Positions 26,231-39,000 of a stretch of 64,000 nt of DNA are shown here, piece by piece; the first letter of the stretch is position 1, and each line of letters opens with the position of its first letter. The position numbers and the translations under genes were made by a program. The stretch comes from Owenia fusiformis. Taxonomy: Eukaryota; Annelida; Polychaeta; Sabellida; Oweniidae. A model generated the notes under the pieces. The model was not told the origin of the DNA. It saw only the letters and a list, made by a program, of their open reading frames with translations, and ran no database searches. The DNA lies in NCBI GenBank assembly GCA_903813345.2, contig CAIIXF020000005.1, forward strand, positions 1,796,001 through 1,860,000, read 5' to 3'.

Positions 26231-27315
26231 CATTTTTATACAAATTGGATGTTTAAGATATCTAGCATTAATTCAGAAGAGGTATTTCATTTTAGGCCCG
26301 AAATTGAATTCCATTTGTCCATTTGTGCATTTGTCTTATATTCTGGGATTTGTTAGAGATGATGGCTAATGAAAACATACATTTATGAAAAGTGTAACAG
26401 AGCACCAGATCCAAAATAAAACAATAAGAAGATCAAAAATCGTGGACGTAGTTAGCTATGAGGCAGGCGAGGCTTCAACGGAAAAACATTAGATTTTTGC
26501 CTCGCCTAATCAAATTTGCCTCATCTACTTTTGAATGCTAGTTACTCCTCCGGTGACGTAGTACAGTATAACATGGTATATCTTCCTTTTGGTCTCTGTA
26601 TAGAAGATAACATTTCTAAATGAGTTGCGAATTTATACTGACAACTCTACCAAACCGGAGATGACTTGCGATCTTCGTAAGTGATACACATCATTTATGT
26701 GATTTTGTTGACTTTGTGATTTGTGTAATTTTAAAATACTGTATAGAAAGATGATTATACTTTAAGTATCATTTCTAAATCGTATGCTTGTTACAAGTGT
26801 GTGGGTTCTATCATATAAGTGTAATGTCGCCATGCCAACTGTGTACTTATGTTAATGAGTCAAAACTCTAGTCATTATCATTATTAGCAATTAATATATA
26901 CCATATTGATTAATATATTTGTTAATGCACCAAAGTTGTACAATTAATATTTAAATGGTGCTCCATAACGTAGGGATTTTATAGAGTTCTTTTCAAGAAT
27001 AGATGAACTTGTAGAGTCTGAACATGAACTATTTTGACATTGTCTTGACATCATTTTGGAAGCATTGGTTGAACTGTATATAATAAGATGGACTGTGAAC
27101 AGCTGGATGGATTTTAGTTCATAAAATGAAAAAGTTATAATATAACCACTTGTCGGGATTGAAATTCAATTAAGCTAAGAAATTTTGAATTTGTACCTAT
27201 AGTTAAGCGCGTAGAGAGAACGTATAACGTGTCATACTTTATATATTCTCTATTTCATTTTCCAAAGGATATACTTTTGACTGTATGTTTTAATGTAAAT
27301 GTTAGAAAATGTCCG

Positions 27316-27403
27316 AGTATGCTGAGCTTGTTCAATAAGTTTTGACTAAGCGTGTAATATGAAGTATGCTGAGCTTGTTCAATAAGTTTTGACTAAGCGT
27401 GTA
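27316..27403. repeat. two-copy tandem duplication, 47-bp period
   Basis: A 41-bp segment starting AGTATGCTGAGCTTGTTC and ending GACTAAGCGTGTA occurs twice without mismatch, separated by six bases. Confidence 0.85.
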
Positions 27404-27504
27404 CTGTGAATCATGGAGATGAAGTACTCACTGCATGTGATGCACTCAACTTGTATCTTGCCGCATGGGGTCAACTATTGAGAGTAGTGATAGACAACAC
27501 GGTG

Positions 27505-27638
27505 GACAGGGGATGAAGAAAAGATACTAAGTCACGTGGACCAATCAGATTGTAGGGAATTTCACCATCATGGAATAAACCCTTATACTCAACACTGAAT
27601 GATCGATACTGATTTGGTAATTTTCTTCATCCCCTGTC
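27505..27638. repeat. 134-bp inverted-repeat element
   Basis: GACAGGGGATGAAGAAAA at 27505-27522 is the exact inverse of TTTTCTTCATCCCCTGTC at 27621-27638. This could be a very small MITE; no clear target-site duplication was seen. Confidence 0.6.
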
Positions 27639-28230
27639 ATCAGAGACATATAAAACATTATATGTCTTTGCTGTGATAGACCAATTTGTATACTTGTATT
27701 TGATTATGGATTCCATTGTTTGTAATCAGATCAGGCTGTATGTAATATGCTATATCATAAAGGTGTAAATAATTGAAATATAAACATTTTTATACTACAA
27801 CGTCATTGTTGGATTATTGTATCTGACATTATTTACAAAAACAAATCATCCACTGGTATACATGGTATACATTTGTTTAAATGAGATAACCCGTCTGTAT
27901 GATCTTTAAGGGTCGATTAGCCAATATCTCCTTTCGTTTAAAGATATGGAGATGAATTGATTGCATTGTCATATTTTTTATTGAGCATTATTTTTATCAC
28001 TCGTTGTAGCCTATGAATGAATATATATTATATCATCTGGGATTATTATATACCCCATATGTATTCTAGATGCTCATTGGCTTATTCATGGTCACATTAT
28101 ATGGCAGTCACTAGTTGTTTAATGTTTGATCACATGTGCTGTTAACAACGCAAAACCTATATCAAGCTTCATCACATTGATGAAGCTTTAAAAAGTCATG
28201 GCCCGAGGAAAAACGTTTATTATTAATCAA

Positions 28231-29755
28231 TTATGGTTTTTGAAACACCCATACAGTATCAGTGTCTGGATTGTTTGTCGGATATGTTATTTTATCTACG
28301 ACATTCCAGTTTGCTGCCATGAACTTGAGTCTCTCGCGTCCATATACTCTATGAGCGTTCCAGAATGTATGGCTAGAGTTGTCCTTGGACGTAGGCACGT
28401 TGAGAAAGAACAACCCACCGGGTTTGATGATACACCAGGCGCAGGCCATTGTCTTGAGATCGCCACAAGGATCTAATGGATCCCCATACCGACCAAGCCC
28501 AGAATGTTCAAGAGATGAGTAAGTAAACCCAAAGTCAAATTGTGACAGAGCTTTTTCTTGAAATCTCTTAGAGAGTTCAACTGGAGTGAGGGTTGAAATT
28601 TTGGAATGATCGGACTTGATGGAGCCGTACTCTAAAGTTGTAACATGTTTTGCATTTGCATTAAGAAGATGAGCCTCTAACCACGGTCGTTCACTGCCTA
28701 TAACTATTCCATGTTTCTCGTCTATATTGTCTCTAAACTTTTCTAAAGTTTTTTTGATGAGTCTGTCTGATTCAACTTCATATGAACTGATCACTTCATC
28801 TGACTTTGTTTTACTTTGCAACTGTTTTATAGATGTCTCTGTCCAATGTGGATCGATGTTGTTACTCTTTCCGAGATTTTTCTCCTGCGCCCGAGAGAAG
28901 TACCACATCCGCTGTATGGGCATGAGCCCGTTCATGGTGAACTCAAAGAATTGATCTTCTGGTGGAAATCTGGGTGGGGGCCATTCTGTTTCGTCTTGTT
29001 CCTCCCCCATCTCACTTAACATCTCTGGACAGTCCCAGTGTCTTCTGATTACCGGGAAATATATCCCCGGGGATTCTGATTCCCGGGAGTAACATTGCTT
29101 GTTGAAGTCTCCGGAGTAATTCACTTCAGCCACTGTAATATTGATAACATTAAGTTTACTGGTTAATAGATGGGTAAAACTAGAAAAAAGAAATAAAAAG
29201 TACGTACAATTTGTAAACCGAGCAGAAGACTTGACTAGAATTAATGTTGTTGCATTGATAATATTGAGACATATTGATGTTAATCCCTTCGAGGAAGAAT
29301 AGAATTATGTAACATGTGTAAAGAAAGTTCGTCTTGCACCAAATCTATGACACTCTCCAACACATATGGAGATGAGGCCGCTTGAAACAAGACTATTAAG
29401 TCTTTAATTAGTTTTAAAAGGGATGTTTTCTGCTTGTCTGGTTTCCCCATCTTCTTGCACCTTTCTATCGACCAAGTACCTATGATTATTGAATTTTATT
29501 CTGCGTTATCTTATAGCAAAATGATGGTGTTCATTCCATAAAACCAGTGCGTATAAAACAACCAATCTGCGACCTACTGCCATCTATACAAATATCGAAA
29601 CCAACTCCAGTCATATTTTTGCCATGCTCTAAAATGTACGATAGAATATAATATGTCATGAGTTATCAAAATATAAATAACAAAATTGACGAACCTGTTG
29701 TAGCCAAATAGTTGAAAATGGCGATTAACAAACATATATTGACTCCAGTTTCCAT
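28231..29755 (-). CDS. secreted DUF268 family protein (methyltransferase-like fold)
   Basis: Two exons: 29695-29755 starts at ATG and encodes 20 residues with a hydrophobic core (ICLLIAIFNYL); 28231-29132 follows after a TATTACAG acceptor in phase 1. The join gives a 320-residue protein with a signal peptide; the second exon alone would have no ATG start. Residues about 160-310 carry the DUF268 signature: GSERPWLEA, TLEYG, then EHSGLGRYGDPLDPCGD and a C-terminal HRVYGRERL. DUF268 is best known from nematode proteins of unknown function. The order of motifs (glycine loop, acidic strand, PGG turn in KPGGLFFLNVP) looks like a degenerate SAM-methyltransferase fold; that is inference. AATAAA lies immediately downstream (complement of 28216-28221). 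Residues about 60-130 are charged and unassigned. Confidence 0.88.
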
Positions 29756-30703
29756 GTCCTTGATCATTCCAACTGTATACTACTGAGTAAATGAAATCGT
29801 TTTGCTACTAATGATTTTGATATTAAAATTGAATCCAATATAGGTTTTATCGTCCATAGTGAGATCCCTTCGGGCTAAACTATTGTTTTAATATGACTTT
29901 TGATTGTAATTAAAGCATAGTGGCTATAATCAAAATAAAATACTGGTGTATGAAACCGTTTGTTACATATAAGCAGTAGGACAAATGATAAAAAACGAAT
30001 CATTGCCTATTGAATAAAAATTTGCAAGAATATATGTGCACACACTCCTTGCTATAACCTCAAATCTCTTTTAATTTCATGATTTTAAGACGTCGAGAAG
30101 TCGTGCAATTTGGTTATACATTTTATTCTATCACTAACTTATATAATTTTGATCAGTAAAATTTCCACAAAACAAGCCCTCTGGCACTTTTTATATTGGA
30201 TTTCAGAAGGACATATTAGTAAATTGTAAATGTTGCTGTCAAAACACTCAGATTCTATGGCGGTTTCAATCCTAGATCTATTCAACATCAACTAGGCTAA
30301 TACCGAAAAAACAAAACCATCATTTATATGCGCATTCACGTAGTGAGCAACAAAACATGTTTTGACTTTCCTCTAATCAAAAAGTATTTTATAATGATGA
30401 GATTAATTACAATGTTATCGTTGTAGAACAGACTCTCTGGTTTCTTTATTCAAGAGTGGTTTGTGAGAAGGCTAATAGAGACTAATATAAGAATTGATCT
30501 CGAAGCCTTTAGGTTCATCAGTTACCATTATTACTTAATCGTGACTTTATGAACTGTTCCATGTTCTTTGCTGAGTTCACGCGCGCCCTTGTAAAACACA
30601 AATATCAACCGGGCAACTGCTAAATACTTGCTCTTGAAACATGCTATTTTCTAAGAGACACAACAAACACAACAGTCAAAATACATGTTATATTAATATA
30701 TAA
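29756..30703. other. intergenic DNA
   Basis: Between the DUF268 start and the 3' end of the next minus-strand gene. It should contain the DUF268 promoter, but I see no TATA or other element I would defend. Confidence 0.4.
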
Positions 30704-30709
30704 TTTATT
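30704..30709 (-). terminator. polyadenylation signal AATAAA
   Basis: The complement reads AATAAA, 85 bases downstream of the TAA stop of the 466-residue gene, a fitting distance for its 3' UTR. Confidence 0.55.
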
Positions 30710-30793
30710 ATGGTTGTCGCTCTACATCTGCCAGTACTCCAACCCACTTTTGACTTTCACGGCATATAGAAATATTTCAAAATCCACCAATCC

Positions 30794-32194
30794 TTAACTT
30801 GTTTCCACTTTAACCTTCTCGAATCTCACTCTCTTATCACTTGAGTTACCCTCTTGAGTTTTCCGTCCATTCTCCAACGGAGGCAGACGATATAAATTCA
30901 CATTGTCAGTGCCAGAATTTTTTCCATTTGAAATTGAAGTACCTTTATGGAGTTTCAAACCTTTGGAAGAATCTTTCGAAATTGTTATTTCATTTTTATT
31001 TCGGTTTTTGTCCGATGTTTTTGGAGTTAGCGTTTGTTGGAGGTTTGTGAAACTGTTTTGGGCTTTACAGCCTTTATATCGTAAGCTAGGCGTCTGTGCT
31101 GCTTTGATATGTCTCATTGCACTCAGTTCAATCTCTTTGTCAATTTCGCATCGCTCCTTCTTGTCATTGATATACCCGTCCAGCGAATATGTTCGGGGTT
31201 TTTGAAAACCAAATTCAGTGTTGATTAAATCAGTTGTTTTTACATATTTGGGTTTCTTAGTCGTAGAATTTTCTGAATTTGATTTTCGAAGTGTATCAGA
31301 GTGTCTAGGAGTGAGATTGCTTGTTGTAGGGTTGAACGTGACCATACCTTCAGTGTCTGTGTTTTGAACAGTCATTGTATTGAGAATCATGTTTGATGTA
31401 CTAAGATCGAATTCCAAGTATTTGTTTTTCTTGTGTAGGGGTTCCGATTGCGGTCTACGATAATTCCGTCGTAGTCCATCTTCTGGAAACGTCAAATTAG
31501 ATGTTCCATCAATCGTTTGTTTCCTTGATGTCATCGTTTTGGGTTTGATGTTTACTGCAATATTTGGAGAAGTTCGTTCACCAATCATTGATTCGTCTTT
31601 TTTATTCCCCGATTCTACAGTGATACCCTTTTCATCAGCTACGAGAGCGTTATCTCCACGTGAGTCAGACGTCTTCTTATGGTTAGATTGTTTGAACATG
31701 GGGGTAACTGTTATCTCTGCCGGTAGTTCCCTTGGCATTGGTATCCCTAGTTTCCGAGCCATTATCCTATTATGACGGAATAAATAATTGAACTTTTCTT
31801 CCAATTGTGGATTATCTTTAATAAAATCCTTAAAAACCTCTATTTGATCTGCTTCAATCTTGGCTGTATTGTCAACTAATATCCTATCTAATCTGGTAAT
31901 GATCGTTATCAAACGTCTCTGATGGCCTCTGTTATGACTCTTTGCCCTGGTTAGTGACTTACTTGGCCCTGAGGAACTTGGTTTTAATCCACGTAATAAA
32001 ACATCAGCGACCCTTTCAGGTTTATGGTCTGTATATTGGTTAAGTTCCAAATCGCCTTTACTCTTATAGACACCGTATAAACTCTGTTTTGTCCTGGGAC
32101 TCAAAGTCCGCTTTGTTGACATTACATCAATAGCCCGTTCATTTAAAGTTCGCCCAATAGTATTACTCTTGGTATTGTTTGTCACTAAATCCAT
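30794..32194 (-). CDS. intronless 466-residue disordered protein, unrecognised
   Basis: A single uninterrupted frame from ATG (32194) to TAA, with AATAAA 85 bases downstream. I do not recognise the family. The product is basic and rich in Ser, Thr, Asn and Lys, with many SP/TP sites (TLSPRTK, FNPTTSN, TLTPKT), so most of it is probably disordered and may be phosphorylated. The one region that looks folded is about residues 92-152, an amphipathic helix-rich stretch (LDRILVDNTAKIE...QLEEKFNYLFRHNRIMARKLG). No signal peptide or membrane segment is seen. An intronless frame in a neighbourhood of intron-rich genes could mean a retrogene or a young lineage-specific gene. The length and lack of any stop make chance very unlikely. 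Confidence 0.75.
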   Translation of the reverse strand: MDLVTNNTKSNTIGRTLNERAIDVMSTKRTLSPRTKQSLYGVYKSKGDLELNQYTDHKPERVADVLLRGLKPSSSGPSKSLTRAKSHNRGHQRRLITIITRLDRILVDNTAKIEADQIEVFKDFIKDNPQLEEKFNYLFRHNRIMARKLGIPMPRELPAEITVTPMFKQSNHKKTSDSRGDNALVADEKGITVESGNKKDESMIGERTSPNIAVNIKPKTMTSRKQTIDGTSNLTFPEDGLRRNYRRPQSEPLHKKNKYLEFDLSTSNMILNTMTVQNTDTEGMVTFNPTTSNLTPRHSDTLRKSNSENSTTKKPKYVKTTDLINTEFGFQKPRTYSLDGYINDKKERCEIDKEIELSAMRHIKAAQTPSLRYKGCKAQNSFTNLQQTLTPKTSDKNRNKNEITISKDSSKGLKLHKGTSISNGKNSGTDNVNLYRLPPLENGRKTQEGNSSDKRVRFEKVKVETS

Positions 32195-35100
32195 TTTTAA
32201 AGTCTTTATTCGTCTTTACTGCGGCTTTGGCACTTTATGCCCTGTGTAAACTTGCACAATTCAACTCAGCTGTAGATCAAGCAAACAAATGAATTTTCAA
32301 TAAGGAATAGGTAAATATTTTTTCAACCTCAAATGAACAATATAATTCTAATAATCTCGCTTGATATATCCAATTGTCATTATACAGTTAGAAAGTCGTA
32401 TTCTTACAGAACACATTTTTCATGAGAGAATAACGAAGGTCGCCTAAGACACTCAGAAGCCTTTAGATTTCAATTTAAACTGAAGTATATCCATAGCAAT
32501 TAATAATGTAGTCTAGCGTGAGGCAATAGCTAGTGAATCAAATCATGATAATGTACTCAAGAAGTGTCTGATTGGTTTTCTTGAATAAACCCAGGGGTAG
32601 TGTCATAATTTCAAGTCACTAAAACAAAGAACAAATTAACACGAACCCTACTAAATAAAATAGAGAATACATGTGAGAAATAAAAAGGGGATAGCTTATG
32701 ATTTATGAGTGACATGATTTTTATCTATAAATGAATATATATATGATATGTGCAAGACGAGCATATCCAAGAGTGAATAAAAATCATACCATGAGTAAAT
32801 TATAAACTATTCGCGTTCCTAACATCCAATTATCCACAAGGTATACTGAACAAATAATTTCTCGACATGTAAAATATGTATAATATATAAGCTTTGGGCT
32901 TAAAAGTGAACCTTATCTTGATCTCGTTTTCAAAATAGATGTTGTTTTGTTGTCTTGGCAATTTCAAGGTTCGCCCCTAGTAAGCTCCCATCAAATCAAG
33001 CTCGCCATGTTTTGAGATGTCCCCTTGTTATCTACTACATGGAGTGTCTACCCTTGAGTGTAACTGAGTTATTAAAATATTTCATAAATATACACTCACA
33101 TTCTACAGGTTTGAGGTCAAGACTCTTCAAGTCTCACTTTCAATATTACATCACAGATAAACAAAACATGAGAGTGACATGCAATTTCCGCAAAATAATT
33201 TAAGCATCTAATCTGATATTGCGCTATTTGAATAAGCCACTATTTCTTTGTGTTTTGTAATAACAGTAAATGTTGCCTAGAATTAGAACATTAATGTCTG
33301 CTTTCTGATGATAGCTAGACTAAATCCTTAATGAAATGAAACAAAAACGTTAGCAAAGAATAGTATATTACAGACTCTATATGCTGTTCTTCATTAGATG
33401 ACACTGAGTGAGATTACACCACTCTCAGTGGCACAAGTAAGTTTAACCACTTTTACAAAAATGATCATTATTTTGGAATTATGAGCATGATGTGGCAATC
33501 CCCTTATACAATATATCCTATGATACACCGTGTTGTACATTTCTGTACACATTTTGAATGTTCCTCTTGACATGTGTTACAAGCAACTGAAATTGAAAAA
33601 TTACATATTTCGTGGTTGTGGGTTAAATGTTCTTGAGGTTTAAAAGTTGGATCACATGATATATTTTTACCACATACAAGACAGTAACCTGAACATACCC
33701 TCGATAAAATAAACAATGAACAACTTTTTAAGAAAAATGTTCAGAGGCCAAGAATTGTTTAAGTTCCAACACTCAACCAAGCAAGTAAAGAAAGGTTGCT
33801 TTAAATCTGGAATCAATAGTGAATTGGTTTCTTCCTATACCAATCTAATCCCAGTTCATGACTTAAGAAATTACGGTCAATTAGGAGAGATTATGACCGA
33901 GTGGGGTAATAATCCTACCCTGATCCTCATTGTCTAGTTATACTTCACTCTGAGGATAATACATGATTTTACAGTGCTGATGGTGATAATATCTTAATGA
34001 TTCAATATACATCTTTCATGGCCTTCCATTGGAGTTTAAGTGTGAAACGAAGGACGGCTAGCCACTTTTAGGCAGAAACTGTGGTGGCATGATTTTCTGT
34101 CCACATTTTCTGATTGGACAGAGGCTAGATCAATTAATCATCATTCATATAAAGAGTGCAGATTAAGTCCAGCTCTTGCACAGGGTTTAACTCCCTCATA
34201 GTGCAAAACAACATTGCATGCTTGTTGCCCTGACAATCTTTCCCACCCTTGGTTGCTAGGCACAGTTGCTACCAACAAACACATCCATTAATAATAACTC
34301 ATGTTCTTGCTTTAATCATGACATTTGGTTGCCATGACATGGAATAAATCTATTTGATGATGGATTTTTTCTCGACAAATGTCAAGATTGGTTCTGTCAA
34401 TTAATTAGGATAACATTTCAAAGCAAAGCATTTGCATTCTACGAGGAATGAATTGTAATAAAAAACATTTTATATAAATATTTTTTGATTCATTTATTTA
34501 CATTGTGCAAATTAAAATACTTTTAAAACATATCATGTAGTTCTCAGTTTAAGCATTTTGAATCAGGATATGACACAATTGATAGTTGGAATGGAAAATA
34601 TTTCCATATCTAGTAAAGAAAATAACCATAAATGGTTTATTTTTTTGAAATGGCAACTTAAATACAAATAGTTTTACACAAGGTGCATGAATGAATTGAT
34701 TTTGTCTTTGAATGCAATCAATCTCAATAAAATATATCTAAACACATGAAACGGAGCGAATAGTTATTTTGGTCCACCCTGTACATAACCTAAAAATATC
34801 ACACATCCAAAACCTGTTGTACGAACTATATTGCACCATATTATTATTTGTTGATGCAAAAATCAGAAAAAGTTTGTTTTTCAGTTCTTTTTTTCTTAGT
34901 CATGTATTGTATTTCTCCGAGGGATTCTTTCTCCATTTTTTATCAAAACTTTAATTCCCACAATCAAAGAACATAGACTTAACGATGTAAACTGATTCTA
35001 AATTAACACATAGATATGACATATCACATTTGGGCCAATCAGTTTCATAATTTCTAGTAGGCAGTTCACTGAAAACCTATAAATAGTATCATATAGAATA

Positions 35101-36020
35101 GTCAAGTAATAATTTCATTTTTTGGTGAAACTGTACAAAATATTTTGCCACGTGTGAAAAGAATCTAAGTAATGGGTGATTTAATGTTATCATTTCTCAT
35201 ATGCTAGTCTTTGAATTCAGGCTCCCACTCACATTCTCATTCAAAGTCTTGATGCATTACCCTCGTGCTTAAAATAATCCACAATTCATTGAACCCTGGG
35301 CTTAAATCCTTAAGCAATTTATCCATCTAATTATGCTCAATTGAAAAATTCAATATGCAGTCATTCTTGTTATCATAGATAGTATGTAAATTTGCATCAT
35401 ATCTGTGTAAATTCTCTTAAGTAGTTCTCTAGATTTAATATTCATGTAAGTGTACACTTACTAAGATGCATATATATTAATTGTCCTATATGTCATGTAA
35501 AGTAAATGTAATGCTTTTTAACATAAAATGATACTGTGATCTCAAATCATCTTATGTATATTATGCATCATTATTTTAGAAATATTTTGTGTTACATCAT
35601 AGTTACCATAGTTACCAGAAAAGTTACATCTCAATTTATTATATCTATTAAATTCAGAAGATCACTATACATATTCAGCACAAATTATATTTGTATATTT
35701 GCACAGTATCTTATTTGATGCCAGTTAAATTCAACCAAATATATTATAACTGCGATTTCAGTTTTAGTCAACATCATGACATCATAAATGAGCAGAATAA
35801 TTATAAAATGTACACTACTGGCATAATTACAAAATGCTATGAGAAAAGCCACCATCAATAATTAATACTTCGAACATCACTTGTGCTTTGAAAACAACAC
35901 TTCCTTCAAAGTGCTACGAGCCTCACTTGGTTGTGCAATTACAAGAATCACTTTAAAAAGTGACATTTAAAATATACCACTTCAAAGTGCTAATGACATC
36001 ATTTCATTGTGCTAATGACA
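32195..36020. other. intergenic DNA, one weak Cys-rich ORF
   Basis: About 3.8 kb between the orphan gene and the MTMR14 stop codon. Apart from a weak cysteine-rich ORF (33504-33716) and repeats in the MTMR14 3' region, no coding sequence is supported. 'tggtccaccctgta' at about 34771-34785 resembles a Tc1/mariner terminus, but I could not find its partner. Confidence 0.45.
33504..33716 (-). CDS. weak cysteine/histidine-rich ORF
   Basis: A 70-residue frame with ten cysteines and paired histidines (CLVCGKNISC, HLTHNHEIC, CNTCQEEHSKC, CVQKC). The pattern could bind zinc or form disulphides. A possible acceptor (TGTTCAG, then GTTACTG) suggests it might be a terminal exon rather than start at its own ATG. 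No partner exon was found and no family is recognised, so it may be chance. Confidence 0.2.
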   Translation of the reverse strand: MFILSRVCSGYCLVCGKNISCDPTFKPQEHLTHNHEICNFSISVACNTCQEEHSKCVQKCTTRCIIGYIV

Positions 36021-36042
36021 TCATTTCATTGTGCTATTGGTA
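35880..36042. repeat. short tandem repeats at the MTMR14 3' end
   Basis: Units such as 'gtgctaatgacatcatttcatt' occur in direct tandem (about 35990-36040), preceded by degenerate 'cttcaaagtgcta' copies. The last copies overlap the end of the MTMR14 coding region and its stop. Confidence 0.55.
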
Positions 36043-39000
36043 AACAATGAGCTTTTAGTCCTAATGCCGACCTTTTCAGCAAACATATCTAGTAGACTTG
36101 AAGAAACACTTTCTTGTCCTAGCTTTGTTCTATGTACCACACTATACACATTCAGAAATGTCTTCCGTAATAATTCCAAACGTTGTTTCCGCTGTGAATC
36201 CTCATTGGATGGTTCAGATGTCTCACAGTATGAACTATTGCGACTTTTATATGAGGCACTAGACCCTGAGTGACTCTCTGATCCGCTGGAGCGAGGAGAC
36301 TCATGTGATGCCATGCTACCTCGATAACTCCCAGCCCCGGATATAATCTGCCAGCTTCCAAAGCCGGGAGAATTGGCACCTAAGGATTGTTTATTATCTG
36401 GGTTCAGTCTATGAGCATTACTAGGGACTGCCATCGGGGAGCTAGATGCACTATGTTGTGCGTTAGGTGTATGTCTATCAGTACTATGTCTGTGGTAAGA
36501 CAATTCTCTTGGATCACTAGTATGCCTATGGTCTCTATGGTCTGTGCCTGAGTACCTGTGACTGTCTCTGCTTTCTAAATGACTAGGTTTGAAGTGTAAC
36601 GGTGACCTCCTGTGGCCAGAAATGGAGTTTCTGAAAAGCAAGATTCAGTAAAATGAACAGATACCATGAAAAAATAATACAATATTGTCCAGTCATGAAG
36701 TGAATATTGTTTCTAACCTATGATAATAGTGATATATTTTGTAATGAAGTCCTTATCCTTAATGATCTTCTTGCCAATTACTGCAATAAATTACAATGTT
36801 TCCCATTCATTACTGATTTGTTCGCAAAATTCAAGATATCCACAAATATGATGTGTATTACAGTCACATAACCAAGTTTTGAAAGTTGTGCATGAAGTTG
36901 TCAAATGTGCTTTTCTAGAAACCTAATGCTCAAACATGTGACATTTGATATAATTATACAGGGTGGGCCAAAAAAAACCAATACCCAACTTTAAATCAGA
37001 CTGAAAATAGCTATGTTCAATATGATACATTGATTTATATATCATTTTAAAGGTAATCAATTTTCGAACAATTTGGTATATAACACTTTGTCATGAAATC
37101 AATATTAAAGTTTTATTATGCTTATTTGCGAGGCCGGGTCAGTATTTAAGGTATCCAGATTTTAGGGAGAAAATAGTAAATCTGTGGAATAATGTTAATT
37201 TTTTATTTATAGAATATCATTTTGTTAGGTGAATAAATGCTTGTATATTTGCATATTGTGTGACTAAACAATATTGTTTATGAATTTTAGTGTTTATTAT
37301 CAATAAGTACTCAAAAGGGGTCTGTTAAAAGACATTAAACGTATATGTGACGAGGATTTTATTTTCCTACAAGACATTGCCTCGTACCATAGATCTCAGG
37401 AGACATTGGCATTCCTTGGCAAACAAGGTGTAAATTTGATTGATCTCGATGCTTGGCCACCCAACAGCCCCGATGGTACATGTAATGTGTTTGATTACCA
37501 TACATGGAGCCATCTCGAGGAAATGGTACAATCAAAAGCATCCGATAAACAGCTTTGATGAGTTGAAACAGAATCCTAAAGTGCTGAAATGAATTGCAAC
37601 ACAAATCTCTCAAAAAGGCTATTGATAGATTGCGCTACCACTTGAAGCTTATTGTTGATGCAGAGGGGAGGGGGTGGGGGTATATTGAGCAATTGTGAAA
37701 ATTGTTTAAATAAATAAAGTGTAAAATGTTATTAAACAACACTGAAATTCATAAACAATAAATTTAGTCACACAATGATGCAAATATTAATATCCAAGCA
37801 TGTATTCACCTAACAAATGAATGATATTCTATAAATAAAAAATTAACATAATTCCGCAGATTTACTATTTTCTCCCTTAAATCTGGAGACCATAAATAGC
37901 AACCCAACCTCCCAAATAAGTATAATAAAACTTTACTATTGATTTCATGACATAGTGTTATATACCAAATTGTTTGAAATTGTATAACCTTTAAAATGAT
38001 ATGTAAGTCAATGTACCATATTGAATGTAACTATTTTTATCCTGATTTGAAGTTGGGTATTGGTTTTTTTTGGCCCACCCTGTACATAATATATCAAATC
38101 GTAATATACCCATTCAATGCTTGGTCCTCTTCCTGACTAGCACTGAAGACCAGGGGTGCGTCAACACTGCTCCGGTTGCTGGTGACGCTACAAGAACTAT
38201 TAAGACTGGTATTACTGCCTCGGTTGCTTAGTTTACTGTAGTGGCTCTCATAATCTACAATGCAAAGTTAATGGTTTAGTTAATGAAACATTTGAGTTAG
38301 AAAGGTTTTGAAATTTTGTGGATATTTCTGAGAAAGATACCTTGCTGACCCCATAGCAGGTAAATCTACCACTGACATCCAGTAGAGTCAAAAGTGAATA
38401 AATGTACATTGGAATCGAAACTTACCTAACAAGACGCCATCTATGTTAATATCGGAGTCATTCCTCCCAACTCCAGTCTTACTGACTTTCCTGGCAGAGA
38501 ACTCATCACCAGTGATGTACTTGACAAAGTGGAAGCAGAAAAACAGGATCTAAAACAATGAATGGCACTTATTTATATTGAGTAAGTAAACAATTGTAGA
38601 GAGGTCAGCAATAGGCTATTTTATATATTTGATCTTGGAAGCAATTTTGAATATATTGTTCTATAAATATTGTTTTTCTACTATTGTACCTAATACCCCT
38701 GATTGTGTGATGGTTTAATAATTCAATTGAAATTCAACTTATTGCGTATTTGAATTGATGATTTTATGTATCACCCCAATTTCTTAGACAAACAGTCCAC
38801 AGTCTCTTAATTTAGAACATGAATTTTTCCATTATCATTAATTCTATATTAAAAAAAAGAAAACTGATTCTTGCACTGTTCAAGACTTATACTCACCTCT
38901 TCCCCTTTTCCCATTCTATCAGGAAGATTGTGCCTGAAACAATATAAATACATAGTTAGGGATGCTTTGTCACTTTTAAGCCAATCAGAGCTCAGTTTTA

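Larger units (their letters stand above)
26231..28215. other. intergenic DNA between convergent genes
   Basis: No gene seen. It holds the likely polyadenylation signal of the upstream gene (26415-26420), a 47-bp-period tandem duplication (27316-27403), a small inverted-repeat element (27505-27638) and a hairpin AAGCTTCATCA...TGATGAAGCTT at 28164-28188. Confidence 0.5.

Noticed and set aside
28198-29019. Plus-strand frames opposite the DUF268 gene
   Set aside because: Shadows of the conserved minus-strand coding sequence.
30841-31775. Plus-strand frames opposite the 466-residue gene
   Set aside because: Shadows; the minus-strand frame is far longer and unbroken.
34771-34785. Possible solo Tc1/mariner terminus (tggtccaccctgta)
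   Set aside because: No inverse partner was found in the neighbouring sequence, so an element cannot be bounded.
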